This document shows positions 8,655 to 16,214 of a DNA stretch of 64,000 nucleotides, one piece after another. The position numbers and the translations under genes are program-made. The stretch comes from Rugamonas fusca (GTDB taxonomy: Bacteria; Pseudomonadota; Gammaproteobacteria; Burkholderiales; Burkholderiaceae_D), in NCBI RefSeq assembly GCF_014042365.1, contig NZ_JACEZS010000011.1, forward strand, positions 1-64,000, given 5' to 3'. Positions within the stretch are counted from its first letter, which is position 1. Each line of letters begins with the position of its first letter. A model generated the notes under the pieces. That model was given only the letters and a program-made list of their open reading frames with translations. It was not told where the DNA came from and searched no databases.

Positions 8655-9686
8655 ATGACCTTCATGCGTGCCGCCGTGCTAGCCAATTTTCCCGACGTAG
8701 CACGTCAACTGGGCCTGGACCCAGAGACGGAATTGCACAAGGTAGGATTGTCGCTGGAATACTTGACCACACCAGACCGCCACTTACCTAGTGATGACGT
8801 GGTTCGGCTGATCGAAGATCTCGCCAAGAACTCTTCTTGCGACACGGTGGGGCTACGCCTATCGCAACCGCGCAGCATGTCCGGCTTCGGCGTGGTGGGC
8901 TTGGTGTTGGCCCAGCAGCCAACGCTGCGCGCGGCGCTGCAGATGGTGTTGCGTTACCTGCCGTTGATCAATGAATCGCTGGCCCTGCGGCTGGAACTGG
9001 ATGGCGAAGTGGCCCTGCTAACGGAGGAAATACTGACTACCACGGTCATGCCTGTGCACCAATCAGTGGAGTTGGCACTGGCCTCCAACCTCAAGCTGTT
9101 TCGCACCCTGCTAGGTGCGGAGTGGAGCCCGCGCTGCATATATTTTCGCCATGGGGCGCCGCGCTCGCTGGAACTGCATAACCAGATTTTCCACTGCCGC
9201 TGCGTATTTAACAGCGAGTTCAATGGCATGAGCTTCCCTGCGTATGAACTGGATCGCCCGAATACCACAGCAGATCCGGACATGGCGCACTATGCGGAAC
9301 ATCTTATCGGCGCCCTACCTGATCAAAGAGAGGAAACCACCACGATGCGAGTACGCCGCTTGCTGCATTTGTTCATGCCCTTGCAGCGCGCCGGCATCCG
9401 ACCGGTGGCGGAGGCGCTCAAATGTAGCGTGCGTAAGCTTCAGCTGGACTTGGCAGCCGAGCACACCAATTTCGGCGACCTGCTCAACCAGATTCGTCGC
9501 GAGCGCGCAAAACTGTACCTGCAACATTCGCGCTATAGCATAGATCAGGTCGCTTCGCTGCTCGGCTACACTCAGCCAACTTCATTTACCCGATGGTTCC
9601 TGGTCCAGCATGGCCTGCCTCCAAGTACATGGCGTCGCCATTGCCAACTTAATATGCGCGGTGGCGCAAACATGGGCGTTTCCTGA
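8655..9686 (+). CDS. AraC-family transcriptional regulator
   Basis: DNA-binding regulator of 343 residues. The N-terminal part resembles the arabinose_bd ligand domain of the OruR/ArgR-type AraC branch (FGVVGLVLAQQPTLRAALQMVLRYLPLINE). The C-terminal part has two helix-turn-helix units (GIRPVAEALKCSVRKLQLDL and SIDQVASLLGYTQPTSFTRW). The start MTFMRAAVL is chosen for its AAGGA site 7 nt upstream. It is divergent from the hydrolase-MFS-porin-chemotaxis cluster, so it is the likely controller of that cluster. Base composition here is lower in GC than in the rest of the window. Confidence 0.88.
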   Translation: MTFMRAAVLANFPDVARQLGLDPETELHKVGLSLEYLTTPDRHLPSDDVVRLIEDLAKNSSCDTVGLRLSQPRSMSGFGVVGLVLAQQPTLRAALQMVLRYLPLINESLALRLELDGEVALLTEEILTTTVMPVHQSVELALASNLKLFRTLLGAEWSPRCIYFRHGAPRSLELHNQIFHCRCVFNSEFNGMSFPAYELDRPNTTADPDMAHYAEHLIGALPDQREETTTMRVRRLLHLFMPLQRAGIRPVAEALKCSVRKLQLDLAAEHTNFGDLLNQIRRERAKLYLQHSRYSIDQVASLLGYTQPTSFTRWFLVQHGLPPSTWRRHCQLNMRGGANMGVS

Positions 9687-10194
9687 GCTTGGACCCCATT
9701 GCCATTTACGTACCCAGATTCTCGGCGTGATGGCGGGCCCGGTCCGGGATGATTGCGGCCCCCAGTGGTCCATGATCGGCGGCACCAGAGCAGGTGGCAG
9801 GCGTGTGATCGCTGAATTAGACTTGTTCCGGAGAATATCGACGACGTCGGGGCGGTGCTGATGCGCTCCAAAGCGCAGGGGCAGCGGTTGGTATATCGAC
9901 GACTTGAACTCTTTGTACAGCATGCAGCGCATTACGGCCATGTATGCCATCGAACAGTAGATCGGTGGCATGACTGGTGGGGAGTAAGCGGAGTTGGCGC
10001 TATTTGAATGTGGCGACTGCTTTCACGCCCGGCCAAATAAGGCCGGGGTGTGTTACCAAGAAAGTTTGTCCGGAGATTACTCAGCAAGCTTTGCCGGAAC
10101 AATTTTTCTGTTCGGCAGCCCATCCAGGACATCATTGGCGGGTACGGGGGGAGGGCTAGTTCAGTACTGGTCAGTACCTTAGTTTCTTGATTTC
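9687..10194. other. Intergenic region without a supportable gene
   Basis: About 510 bp between the AraC gene and the left boundary of the island. Short open frames exist on both strands, including 129 codons on the minus strand ending at 9582 that overlaps the AraC gene, but none has a ribosome site or recognisable motif. The sequence may be decayed coding DNA. I see no insertion sequence ends or RNA gene here. Confidence 0.5.
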
Positions 10195-10223
10195 AAAAGA
10201 AAAAAGCCCCATGAAGGAGCTTT
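10195..10223 (-). terminator. Probable original terminator of the tRNA-Leu gene
   Basis: Read on the minus strand, AAAGCTCC, a 5-nt loop and GGGGCTTT form an 8-bp hairpin (one G-U pair), followed by a T-rich run. It begins 7 nt beyond the tRNA-3'-end copy at 10231-10252. That is where a terminator would sit if the tRNA gene had been intact there before island insertion. Confidence 0.6.
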
Positions 10224-10230
10224 AGTCTAC

Positions 10231-10252
10231 TGGTGCTCGGGCCGAAATCGAA
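10231..10252 (-). repeat. Left attachment-site copy (tRNA-Leu 3' end duplicate)
   Basis: The segment TGGTGCTCGGGCCGAAATCG (continuing GAA in the genome as AA) matches the 3' end of tRNA-Leu at 32730 (TGGTGCCTCGGGCCGGAATC...). It differs by one missing base and one substitution over about 22 positions, in the same orientation. Such direct repeats of a tRNA 3' end are the hallmark of tyrosine-integrase elements. The rest of the tRNA is absent here. Confidence 0.7.
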
Positions 10253-10305
10253 AAGTGCGCTGAAAGCCGCATGAATGCTTGATTCTTCGATGTTACTCAT
10301 GCCGC

Positions 10306-10329
10306 ATGGATGCAAACATGGATGCAAAA
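10306..10329 (+). repeat. Two ATGGATGCAAA arm-like repeats at the left island end
   Basis: ATGGATGCAAA occurs at 10306-10316 and again at 10318-10328. The same word occurs four times, in both orientations and once degenerate, beside the integrase start near 32.6 kb. Their placement about 55 bp inside the left tRNA-end copy fits integrase arm-binding sites. Confidence 0.5.
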
Positions 10330-10533
10330 GGTTTTTCATTCGTGGCGACGGGAGCGTTGCCGTCACAAGCCGTCAATGTGGACGGCAGCGACCCATTGTA
10401 TTTCTTGATTAAAATTTCGCAGCGATAGTTTCCTGATGTTGGCCTACAGGGTTACGCGGCGCCACGCTGTTGCCGATCCCAGCCCGGATACGGCCGGGCC
10501 AAAGGCGTCAGTTGCAGCCCACGACCCGACGGT

Positions 10534-10806
10534 CTAATTGCTGGCGCGTCGCAGGAGCAGGCGATGGCCATCAGGGAAAATCCACACTTCCCCATGGGGG
10601 ACGACGATGCGGACAGCATCATTGCTCACATAAGCTAGGCGCTTCTTTCCTGCATCATTTTTCTCATCTTGTTCTGGATAGAGAAATGCCGGGTATAGGC
10701 TGACAGCCGGGCCAGGCTGCAAGCTTGGGCGGAGCGCAAGGAAGTTGGCGAGCCGGGCCGTAGCGCGTCTCACGACAACGCGGTTTATGTAGTGCAGAAC
10801 GCGCAT
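10534..10806 (-). CDS. Hypothetical protein, 90 residues
   Basis: Unrecognised. The frame starts MRVLHYINRVVVRRAT and ends with VVPHGEVWIFPDGHRLLLRR, a pattern of alternating hydrophobic and charged residues that looks like folded protein. A weak GGTGG precedes the ATG by about 4 nt. It is the first gene inside the left end of the island and stands alone. It could be a decayed cargo gene. No function is proposed. Confidence 0.4.
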   Translation of the reverse strand: MRVLHYINRVVVRRATARLANFLALRPSLQPGPAVSLYPAFLYPEQDEKNDAGKKRLAYVSNDAVRIVVPHGEVWIFPDGHRLLLRRASN

Positions 10807-10829
10807 GGCGCCACCGGCAGCTGGAAACG

Positions 10830-10940
10830 ATGATGTCCCATTATACGGCCGCGTTGCGCCGCGCCCGCCACAAGGTGCCCAACGGAAACGAAAATCAAGA
10901 TGCCCTGGTGAAGGCTCTGGGTGAAGCGGGCGCCTGGTGA
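10830..10940 (+). CDS. Possible small ORF, 36 residues
   Basis: MMSHYTAALRRARHKVPNGN and 16 further residues, ending EAGAW. It has a weak upstream TGGAAA and ends 24 bp before the next gene's GTG. It may be a short upstream partner of that gene or chance. The high Arg/Ala content is unremarkable for this DNA. Confidence 0.22.
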   Translation: MMSHYTAALRRARHKVPNGNENQDALVKALGEAGAW

Positions 10941-10964
10941 CGGTGGAGCTGAGGAGCCGTCGGC

Positions 10965-11384
10965 GTGATTACGAATATGCCAAAATGGCTCAACGCCAGT
11001 GCATCATCGATAGGGCCAAACGAGACGCGGATTTTTTCATGCTATCCTGACGCGCAGGCAGTCATTGACGGAAAAACCATGCAAGCAGATTTTGATCGGT
11101 TCGGAATTCCCGTTGAAAACATCAAGGCGGCGGAAAGATGGGCGACCAAGCAGCGAGGAAAGTATCTGTATCACACCCGCGTCCCGACCCGAAAAGAAGT
11201 TTCCACGCTGTCCCCGCAAGAACTTGCGCCGCTCCTCATCGGCTGGATGGTACATAGTCCGACGGAAATTATTCCGAGCCGGGTCCAGGTGGAACTTGTG
11301 TTGGAACTCTTGAGTCAGCGCCGGGACGTGGCCGACCTGTCGAACCTGGTGGCCATGTGCCAGAACTACATTCGCGGCCAATAG
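10965..11384 (+). CDS. Hypothetical protein, 139 residues
   Basis: Unrecognised soluble protein. I accept the GTG start because a strong GAGGAG lies 8 nt upstream. The middle part (FDRFGIPVENIKAAERWATK) and the C-terminal helix (RVQVELVLELLSQRRDVADL) look like a helical fold. No signal peptide, membrane helix or metal motif is seen. It precedes the KdpE-type promoter region but ends 300 bp before it, so it is a separate unit. GC is lower than in the kdp genes. Confidence 0.55.
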   Translation: MITNMPKWLNASASSIGPNETRIFSCYPDAQAVIDGKTMQADFDRFGIPVENIKAAERWATKQRGKYLYHTRVPTRKEVSTLSPQELAPLLIGWMVHSPTEIIPSRVQVELVLELLSQRRDVADLSNLVAMCQNYIRGQ

Positions 11385-11686
11385 CGGATAGGCGCCTATC
11401 GTGGCGCTGTTGCGTGCGTGTTGCGCGGCGTGTTACGTCAAGTGTGCGCATGGCGCAGCGCAACGACTTTTGCATGACGAATTGAGGCGGAAATGAAGTA
11501 CGTGCGCGTTGGCTGTGCGTACTGCATGCGTACCTCGTTCGACTGGCCGTCCCGCTTCCCCCTCATCGCTTGATGCCAATACCATCCCACCACCCCATGC
11601 AGTCGTTCGCTGCTGGCGAGCGCCGTTAAAGGCGGCGCATCCCGTCCAGAAAAATATATGCCGCGTTTATAGGTAGCGGCGCACAT
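11385..11686. other. Intergenic region with palindrome and a possible 26-codon ORF
   Basis: Directly after the 139-residue gene there is a 14-bp perfect palindrome, GATAGGCGCCTATC (about 11386-11399). Further on, MKYVRVGCAYCMRTSFDWPS (11493-11573, 26 codons) has a GAGGCGG site 3 nt upstream and a CxxC pair; it could be a leader peptide but this is weak. Nothing else is supportable. Confidence 0.3.
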
Positions 11687-11730
11687 TTTAGAAATAATTT
11701 ACGGGGCAATTGCTAAGCTCCTCGCTATCG
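11687..11730 (+). promoter_or_regulatory. KdpE-type promoter 1 (first ACT-like gene)
   Basis: Direct repeat TTTAGA-N5-TTTACG (11687-11703), then 8 bp, GCTAAGC (11712-11718), then 7 bp and TATC (11726-11729). The same arrangement and spacing recurs at 12.1, 15.7, 17.1 and 25.5 kb. The E. coli KdpE box is TTTATA-N5-TTTACA, with the same 11-bp repeat. The likely target is the gene starting at 11754. Confidence 0.65.
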
Positions 11731-11753
11731 ATTTTTTGATATCGAGTACCGCA

Positions 11754-12083
11754 ATGCAACCCTCACACGCCATCAAGCCTGCCAAGCGTCGCGTCCCGCT
11801 CCTGCCGGGACCGTTGTACCTGATGAAGCTGACCGTGGCAGCAGAATCCGTCACCATGTTGCGCCAGATCGTGAGCCGCGTCTGCGGCGACGACTTGCAG
11901 TTCATGCGCATCGAACACTGCGCCCAGACCCGCCAGACCCACGTTTGCCTGTGCATAGCGCAGCGCGCTGCAGAGCCGATGCTGGACGCGGTGGCGCTCA
12001 ATCTGCCGGACGCCCACTTCGGCACGATCCGCGAGCCGAAGTTGCGCTACCTGGTGCGCTCGCTCCGCGACGACGACCGATGA
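11754..12083 (+). CDS. ACT-like small protein, paralogue 1
   Basis: A 109-residue protein. After a basic N-terminal segment, residues from about 23 (LMKLTVAAESVTMLRQIVSR) have the alternation of an ACT/ferredoxin-like beta-alpha-beta-beta-alpha-beta fold. The gene at 15783 encodes a clear paralogue sharing TVA..S.T.LRQIV..(V/I)CGD.L.F(L/M)RIE and a C-terminal L.DA..G. ACT domains usually bind small ligands or regulate partners; no enzyme domain is attached. It is the first gene behind a KdpE-type promoter. An in-frame TTG at 11736 is an alternative start. Role unknown; regulation by KdpE is inferred from the promoter. Confidence 0.7.
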   Translation: MQPSHAIKPAKRRVPLLPGPLYLMKLTVAAESVTMLRQIVSRVCGDDLQFMRIEHCAQTRQTHVCLCIAQRAAEPMLDAVALNLPDAHFGTIREPKLRYLVRSLRDDDR

Positions 12084-12132
12084 CGATGCAAGCGCCGGCC
12101 TTTACTGGACATATACGCGGCGGCCGCCACTT

Positions 12133-12176
12133 TATATAAATCTTTTAGACGTTTCCCGCTAACCTGCCTCATACCG
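12133..12176 (+). promoter_or_regulatory. KdpE-type promoter 2 (KdpC-like / GNAT-C39 / RimK operon)
   Basis: TTTAGA at 12144-12149 with a degenerate TATATA half-site 11 bp upstream, then exactly 8 bp and GCTAACC (12158-12164), then 7 bp and TACC (12172-12175). The stretch ATACCGAAACCAC is identical to the one following promoter 5 upstream of the kup operon. It lies 23 bp before the KdpC-like start codon. Confidence 0.65.
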
Positions 12177-12198
12177 AAACCACTTCGTGGGAGGGGAT

Positions 12199-12822
12199 AT
12201 GGATGAACAAATCTATCGCACCAAGCACCAGGATGCCGAACGGCGCAACCTGCCGGTGCATGACCGCTTGCGTTACGCCCACAGCGCCAATCTGCGCGCC
12301 TACCTGTTGCTCGGCGTTGTGGCGCTGACCTGCGGTCTGGCCTTTCCGGTCGCCGACAAGGGGCATGTCGCCGCCGACACCGGACGTGCCACCTCCGCGC
12401 CCCTAGCACGCCAGGCAGCAAATCCGACGCCGTCGACCACTGGGCCTGTGCCACAGCTTTATTTTCACGATACGCGGCGCGAGGCCGCAGGGCAGCGCGA
12501 CAAATCGCCATTGAACGGCACCGATGCCGGCATGCTGGAGGCGGTGCAGCGCCGTATCAACGCCGTACAGAACGCGGCGCCGGGCAGCATCATGCCGATT
12601 CCGATCGAACTGGTGACGGACGCCCGCACTGCCGCGCCGGAAATCAGTTTGGCAGAGGCGCAGCGGCAGGCGGAAAGCGTTGCCGCCGGTCGCAGGCTGA
12701 GTGTGGAAGCGGTGCGGCAACTGGTCAGCGCCAGCGCGCAGGCCAGGCGCGACGACCAGCGGCAAGTCAACCTGCTGGCACTGAACCTGACGCTGGACCT
12801 GGCCGCCACCGGCGTGCAGTAG
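12199..12822 (+). CDS. Stand-alone KdpC-like protein
   Basis: A 207-residue protein. A basic cytoplasmic N-terminus is followed by one membrane helix (about 36-55, LRAYLLLGVVALTCGLAFPV) and an extracytoplasmic domain. The C-terminal half aligns with true KdpC from 21415: PIPIELVT, PEISLAEA, AA.R.L...AVRQLV and VNLLALNLTLD correspond to PIPVDLVT, PEISLAAA, AA.QLD..RVQALI and VNVLALNLALD. The KdpC middle segment (SPKYFWSRPSAT) is only loosely kept. Real KdpC stabilises KdpB in the KdpFABC pump; a second copy without KdpA or KdpB is unusual. The GGAGGGG site before ATG sets the start. It heads an operon with a GNAT/C39 protein and a RimK ligase. Confidence 0.75.
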   Translation: MDEQIYRTKHQDAERRNLPVHDRLRYAHSANLRAYLLLGVVALTCGLAFPVADKGHVAADTGRATSAPLARQAANPTPSTTGPVPQLYFHDTRREAAGQRDKSPLNGTDAGMLEAVQRRINAVQNAAPGSIMPIPIELVTDARTAAPEISLAEAQRQAESVAAGRRLSVEAVRQLVSASAQARRDDQRQVNLLALNLTLDLAATGVQ

Positions 12823-12846
12823 CCGTCCCAGCGCTTGCCGGACACG

Positions 12847-13968
12847 ATGCACATGATACGTCGCGCCACCGTTGATGACATCCCCGCCTTGCTTGATATC
12901 GAACAGGCCAGCTTTCACGGCGACCGCATCAGCCGCCGCAGTTTCCGCCGGCTGCTGACGGGCGGCAGCGCGCTGACTTTGCTCGATGCCTCCGGCGGCG
13001 CACTGCGCGGCTACGTCACGTTGCTGTTCCGGGCAGGCTTGCCGCGTGCCCGTGTGTATTCGATCGCCACCCACCCGCAGTACCTGGGACAGGGCGTGGC
13101 CGCCGCGCTGCTGATGACGGCCGAGCAGGCCGCGCTGGAACGGGGCTGCCTGGCCATGCGGCTGGAAATCCGCAAGGACAATGCGGCTTCGCTGAGCCTG
13201 TTCCAAAGTCGTGGCTACCGCATCTTTGGCCAGCACGCTGGCTATTACGAGGACGGCATGGATGCCTTCCGGCTGGAGAAGACCCTGACCCGTCACCTGC
13301 GGCCGGAACTGGCGCGGGCGCCGTATTACCGGCAGACGCTGGGCTTCACGTGCGGCTCGTCCTGTCTGATGATGGCCATGAAGGCGTTCCAGCCTGGGCT
13401 GGAACTGAACCGCACGCTGGAACTGCAACTGTGGCGCGAGGCGACCACCATCTTCATGACCGCCGGCCATGGCGGCTGCGGCCCGCATGGACTGGCGCTG
13501 GCGGCCCGCCGCCGTGGCTTTCCCTGCGCGATCTATGTCAACGGCCATGGCATCCTGTTCCAGGATTCCGTGCGCAGCGCGGAAAAGCGCGAGGTCATCC
13601 GACTGGTGCAGGAGGATTTCATGCGCCAGGCGGCCGAAAGCCGCATCCCCACCCATTACCGCTTTGCCGGCGCCGCCGAACTGCTGCAATGCTACGCGGC
13701 GGGCGGCATCGCGCTGGTGCTCATTTCGACCTACCGGCTGACCCGCGAGCGGGCGCCGCATTGGGTCATCATCACCGGCTGCGACGATCATTTTTTCTAC
13801 ATCCACGATCCTGACAACTCCGGCAACCGCAGCGGCGAGGAGCGCATCAACATGGCGATCGCCAGGCACGAGCTGGAACGCATGGCGCGATACGGGCGGC
13901 TTGGGAACAAGGCGGTCGTGGTGATCTACCCGCCCAGCGTCACGCCGCCGGCGATGGATGCCCAATGA
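12847..13968 (+). CDS. GNAT acetyltransferase / C39-like peptidase fusion
   Basis: A two-domain cytoplasmic protein of about 373 residues. Residues about 2-145 form a GNAT N-acetyltransferase with the acetyl-CoA region VYSIATHPQYLGQGVAAALL. Residues about 160-360 form a C39-like papain-fold peptidase domain: Cys in LGFTCGSSCLMMAM, His in RAPHWVIITGC, Asp in FFYIHDPD. This fusion is known as a genomic partner of RimK-type ligases with an RLAN domain, as described in comparative work on amidoligases, and is predicted to act in peptide synthesis or modification. It follows the KdpC-like gene after 24 bp. ATG 12853 is an alternative start. Confidence 0.85.
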   Translation: MHMIRRATVDDIPALLDIEQASFHGDRISRRSFRRLLTGGSALTLLDASGGALRGYVTLLFRAGLPRARVYSIATHPQYLGQGVAAALLMTAEQAALERGCLAMRLEIRKDNAASLSLFQSRGYRIFGQHAGYYEDGMDAFRLEKTLTRHLRPELARAPYYRQTLGFTCGSSCLMMAMKAFQPGLELNRTLELQLWREATTIFMTAGHGGCGPHGLALAARRRGFPCAIYVNGHGILFQDSVRSAEKREVIRLVQEDFMRQAAESRIPTHYRFAGAAELLQCYAAGGIALVLISTYRLTRERAPHWVIITGCDDHFFYIHDPDNSGNRSGEERINMAIARHELERMARYGRLGNKAVVVIYPPSVTPPAMDAQ

Positions 13969-14087
13969 CTTCGCGGCCTTGCCTTGCCAGCGCCGTACGC
14001 GCCAGCGTTGACTGTCGTTCCAGCAACTGGCTCGACTTGTTCCGCCGCTAGCCCTCTCTCACCTTACGCGCACTTGACCGCACATCC

Positions 14088-15653
14088 ATGTCTACCTTTC
14101 AACTGAACGATGCCAGTGTTCCCCATCAATCCGCCCAGCCGCGCTGGCACCGCCTGGAACACGTCCCCGCCGATGAACCCGAGCCGGCGCCGCTGCTGGT
14201 GCTGGAGTGCGACAAGGACCGGCCGCCAGGCTGGCCGGCGGAACGCTGTGTCAACGCCGCAAGCTACCTGAGCGCGGAAGCGCTGCACTATCCGGCCGGA
14301 ACCCGGGTGATCAACCTGTGCCGGGGCTACAAGTACCTGTCGCCGGGTTACTACTGCTCCTTGCTGGCAGAGGCACGCGGTCACCAGGTGTTCCCCTCGG
14401 CGAAGACGATCAACGATTTGTCCAGCAAGGCCATCTACCAGCTCGATCTGGGGGAACTGGAACACACGCTGCAGGCGGCGCTGGCGCAGTGTGCCAAGCT
14501 GGCCGTGCCCACCAGGATGTCGGTCGACGTCTTCCTTGGCCAGGCCGACTATGCGCCGCTGGCGGCGCTGGCGCGACGGGTCTTTGCCGCTTTTCCCGCG
14601 CCCATGCTGCGGGTGGAAATCGAGCTGGCGGACAGGTGGCATATCCGCGCCGTGCGCACCCTGTCGCCGGCCTCGCTGGAGCCGCCGCATCAGGCGCGCC
14701 TCGATGACGCACTGCAGGATTTTGAGGCAGCCGGTTGGCCGGACGACGCGCCCCGTCAACGCCCCTGCCACGTCGCCATCCTGCACGATCCGCTGGAGGC
14801 GCTGGCGCCCAGCAACCCGGCGGCGCTGGCACGCTTTGTCCGGGCTGGACAAGAACTTGGCATCGACGTCACGCTGATCGAAAAGAAGGACTTCCTGCAG
14901 CTGGAAAAATATGATGCCTTGCTGATCCGCGAAACCACGGCGATCCGGCACCACACCTATCGCTTCGCCAAACAGGCGGCGCGGGCAGGCATGGCCGTGA
15001 TCGACGACCCGACCTCCATCCTGCGCTGCACCAACAAGATCTACCTGGCCGACTTGCTGCGGCTGCACGGTGTTCCCACGCCGCGCACCTACGTGTTGCA
15101 GCGCGGAGATACGGAGGACATCGCCCGTCTTGAGCAGGAGATAGGCTACCCGATGGTGATGAAGGTGCCGGACGGCGCGTTCTCGCGGGGCGTCTCGAAG
15201 GTGGCCGACCGGGGGCAGTTTCTGGCTGGCGCCGCCGAATTGTGGCGCCATTCTTCGCTGCTGCTGGTGCAGGAATACATGCCCACCGAATTCGACTGGC
15301 GCATCGGCGTCCTGAACCGGCGCCCCATTTTCGCCTGCCAGTATTTCATGACCCAGGGCCACTGGCAGGTGGCCAAGCGCGATGCCAGCGGCAAGTCGGA
15401 GTTCGGCATGGGGCGCGGGGTGGCGCTCGACGCCGTGCCGCCGGAGCTGCTGCGCTGCGCGCTGGAGGCCGCCAACCTGATTGGCGACAGCCTGTATGGC
15501 GTGGACATGAAGATGACGGCACGCGGTCCGGTCGTGATCGAAGTGAACGACAACCCCAACATCGATGCCGGCATCGAGGACGGGGTGCAGGGCGATGAGC
15601 TGTACCGCATCGTGTTGCGGGAGTTGGCGCGGCGCGTGTCTGCGGGAGGCTGA
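14088..15653 (+). CDS. RimK-type ATP-grasp ligase with N-terminal RLAN domain
   Basis: A 521-residue ligase. The N-terminal part has the RLAN-type segment ([20 protein letters not shown] and the following [11 protein letters not shown]). The C-terminal part (about 290-515) is an ATP-grasp fold: [39 protein letters not shown], and the Mg-binding end [12 protein letters not shown]. RimK-family enzymes join an amino acid (classically glutamate) to a carboxylate. Next to the GNAT/C39 protein it forms a predicted peptide-tagging or peptide-making pair. It is separated from that gene by 119 bp without an obvious terminator, so co-transcription from promoter 2 is likely. The substrate is unknown. 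Confidence 0.88.
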   Translation: MSTFQLNDASVPHQSAQPRWHRLEHVPADEPEPAPLLVLECDKDRPPGWPAERCVNAASYLSAEALHYPAGTRVINLCRGYKYLSPGYYCSLLAEARGHQVFPSAKTINDLSSKAIYQLDLGELEHTLQAALAQCAKLAVPTRMSVDVFLGQADYAPLAALARRVFAAFPAPMLRVEIELADRWHIRAVRTLSPASLEPPHQARLDDALQDFEAAGWPDDAPRQRPCHVAILHDPLEALAPSNPAALARFVRAGQELGIDVTLIEKKDFLQLEKYDALLIRETTAIRHHTYRFAKQAARAGMAVIDDPTSILRCTNKIYLADLLRLHGVPTPRTYVLQRGDTEDIARLEQEIGYPMVMKVPDGAFSRGVSKVADRGQFLAGAAELWRHSSLLLVQEYMPTEFDWRIGVLNRRPIFACQYFMTQGHWQVAKRDASGKSEFGMGRGVALDAVPPELLRCALEAANLIGDSLYGVDMKMTARGPVVIEVNDNPNIDAGIEDGVQGDELYRIVLRELARRVSAGG

Positions 15654-15714
15654 GGGCGCACCACCCGGCTTTTCCATCAATCTATACGCCCTGTTTACAC
15701 CACGCCCCCCACTT

Positions 15715-15758
15715 TTTAGACCGTTTTTACGGGGAAGCCGATAAGCTGTTTCCTATCG
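15715..15758 (+). promoter_or_regulatory. KdpE-type promoter 3 (second ACT-like gene and porin)
   Basis: TTTAGA-N5-TTTACG (15715-15731), 8 bp, GATAAGC (15740-15746), 7 bp, TATC (15754-15757). An extra TTTACA lies at 15693-15698. The spacing is identical to the other four members of the set. The second ACT-like gene starts 25 bp downstream. Confidence 0.65.
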
Positions 15759-15782
15759 TAATGATCGAAGCGGAGGGCGCAA

Positions 15783-16133
15783 ATGCATCCCTATTTTTAT
15801 CCGAAGGCCGCGCAGCGGCGGCCGTTGCGCGGTCCTGTCAGCAGCACGCCGCCAGGCCGGAACGCCAGCGCGCCATGCCTGATGCAGATGACGGTGGCGA
15901 CGGATTCCGCGACGGCGTTACGGCAGATTGTGATGCAGATTTGCGGCGATGCGCTCGACTTCTTGCGCATCGAAGCGTGCGAACACGGTGCCCGGATCAA
16001 GGTCTGGCTCTGTGCCAGCCGCGTGCTGGTATTGCAGGTGATGGATACCGTGCTGCATGTGTTGCCGGATGCGGAAATCGGGCGCTTCTCGATCCGCGCC
16101 GGTGGCGCCGCCGCTGCGCGCAAGCTGATGTGA
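15783..16133 (+). CDS. ACT-like small protein, paralogue 2
   Basis: A 116-residue protein, paralogue of the one at 11754. The shared core runs from about residue 33 (LMQMTVATDSATALRQIVMQ) through ICGDALDFLRIEACEHGARI to HVLPDAEIG. The N-termini differ. The GGAGGGC site just before ATG fixes the start. A hairpin terminator follows after 29 bp, then the TorF-type porin gene, so the porin may be transcribed by partial read-through. Function unknown; the fold suggests ligand sensing or partner regulation (inference). Confidence 0.72.
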   Translation: MHPYFYPKAAQRRPLRGPVSSTPPGRNASAPCLMQMTVATDSATALRQIVMQICGDALDFLRIEACEHGARIKVWLCASRVLVLQVMDTVLHVLPDAEIGRFSIRAGGAAAARKLM

Positions 16134-16162
16134 ACGCGAGCGCCAGCCCCTTTCAACCTTGA

Positions 16163-16190
16163 CCGCTGGTGTGTGCCGGCGGCTTTTTTA
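16163..16190 (+). terminator. Hairpin terminator or attenuator before the porin gene
   Basis: CCGCTGG, a 6-nt loop and CCGGCGG (one G-U pair) are followed by CTTTTTTA. It lies 29 bp after the second ACT-like gene and 25 bp before the porin ATG. No separate promoter is evident for the porin, so it may act as an attenuator. Confidence 0.6.
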
Positions 16191-16214
16191 TACCCACCAC
16201 AGGAAGACCGCAAC

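Noticed and set aside
9582..9971. 129-codon minus-strand frame downstream of the AraC gene
   Set aside because: Overlaps the AraC C-terminus, no ribosome site, no recognisable motif.
12403..13965. 520-codon open frame on the minus strand
   Set aside because: Antisense to the KdpC-like and GNAT/C39 genes, both of which have clear family motifs.
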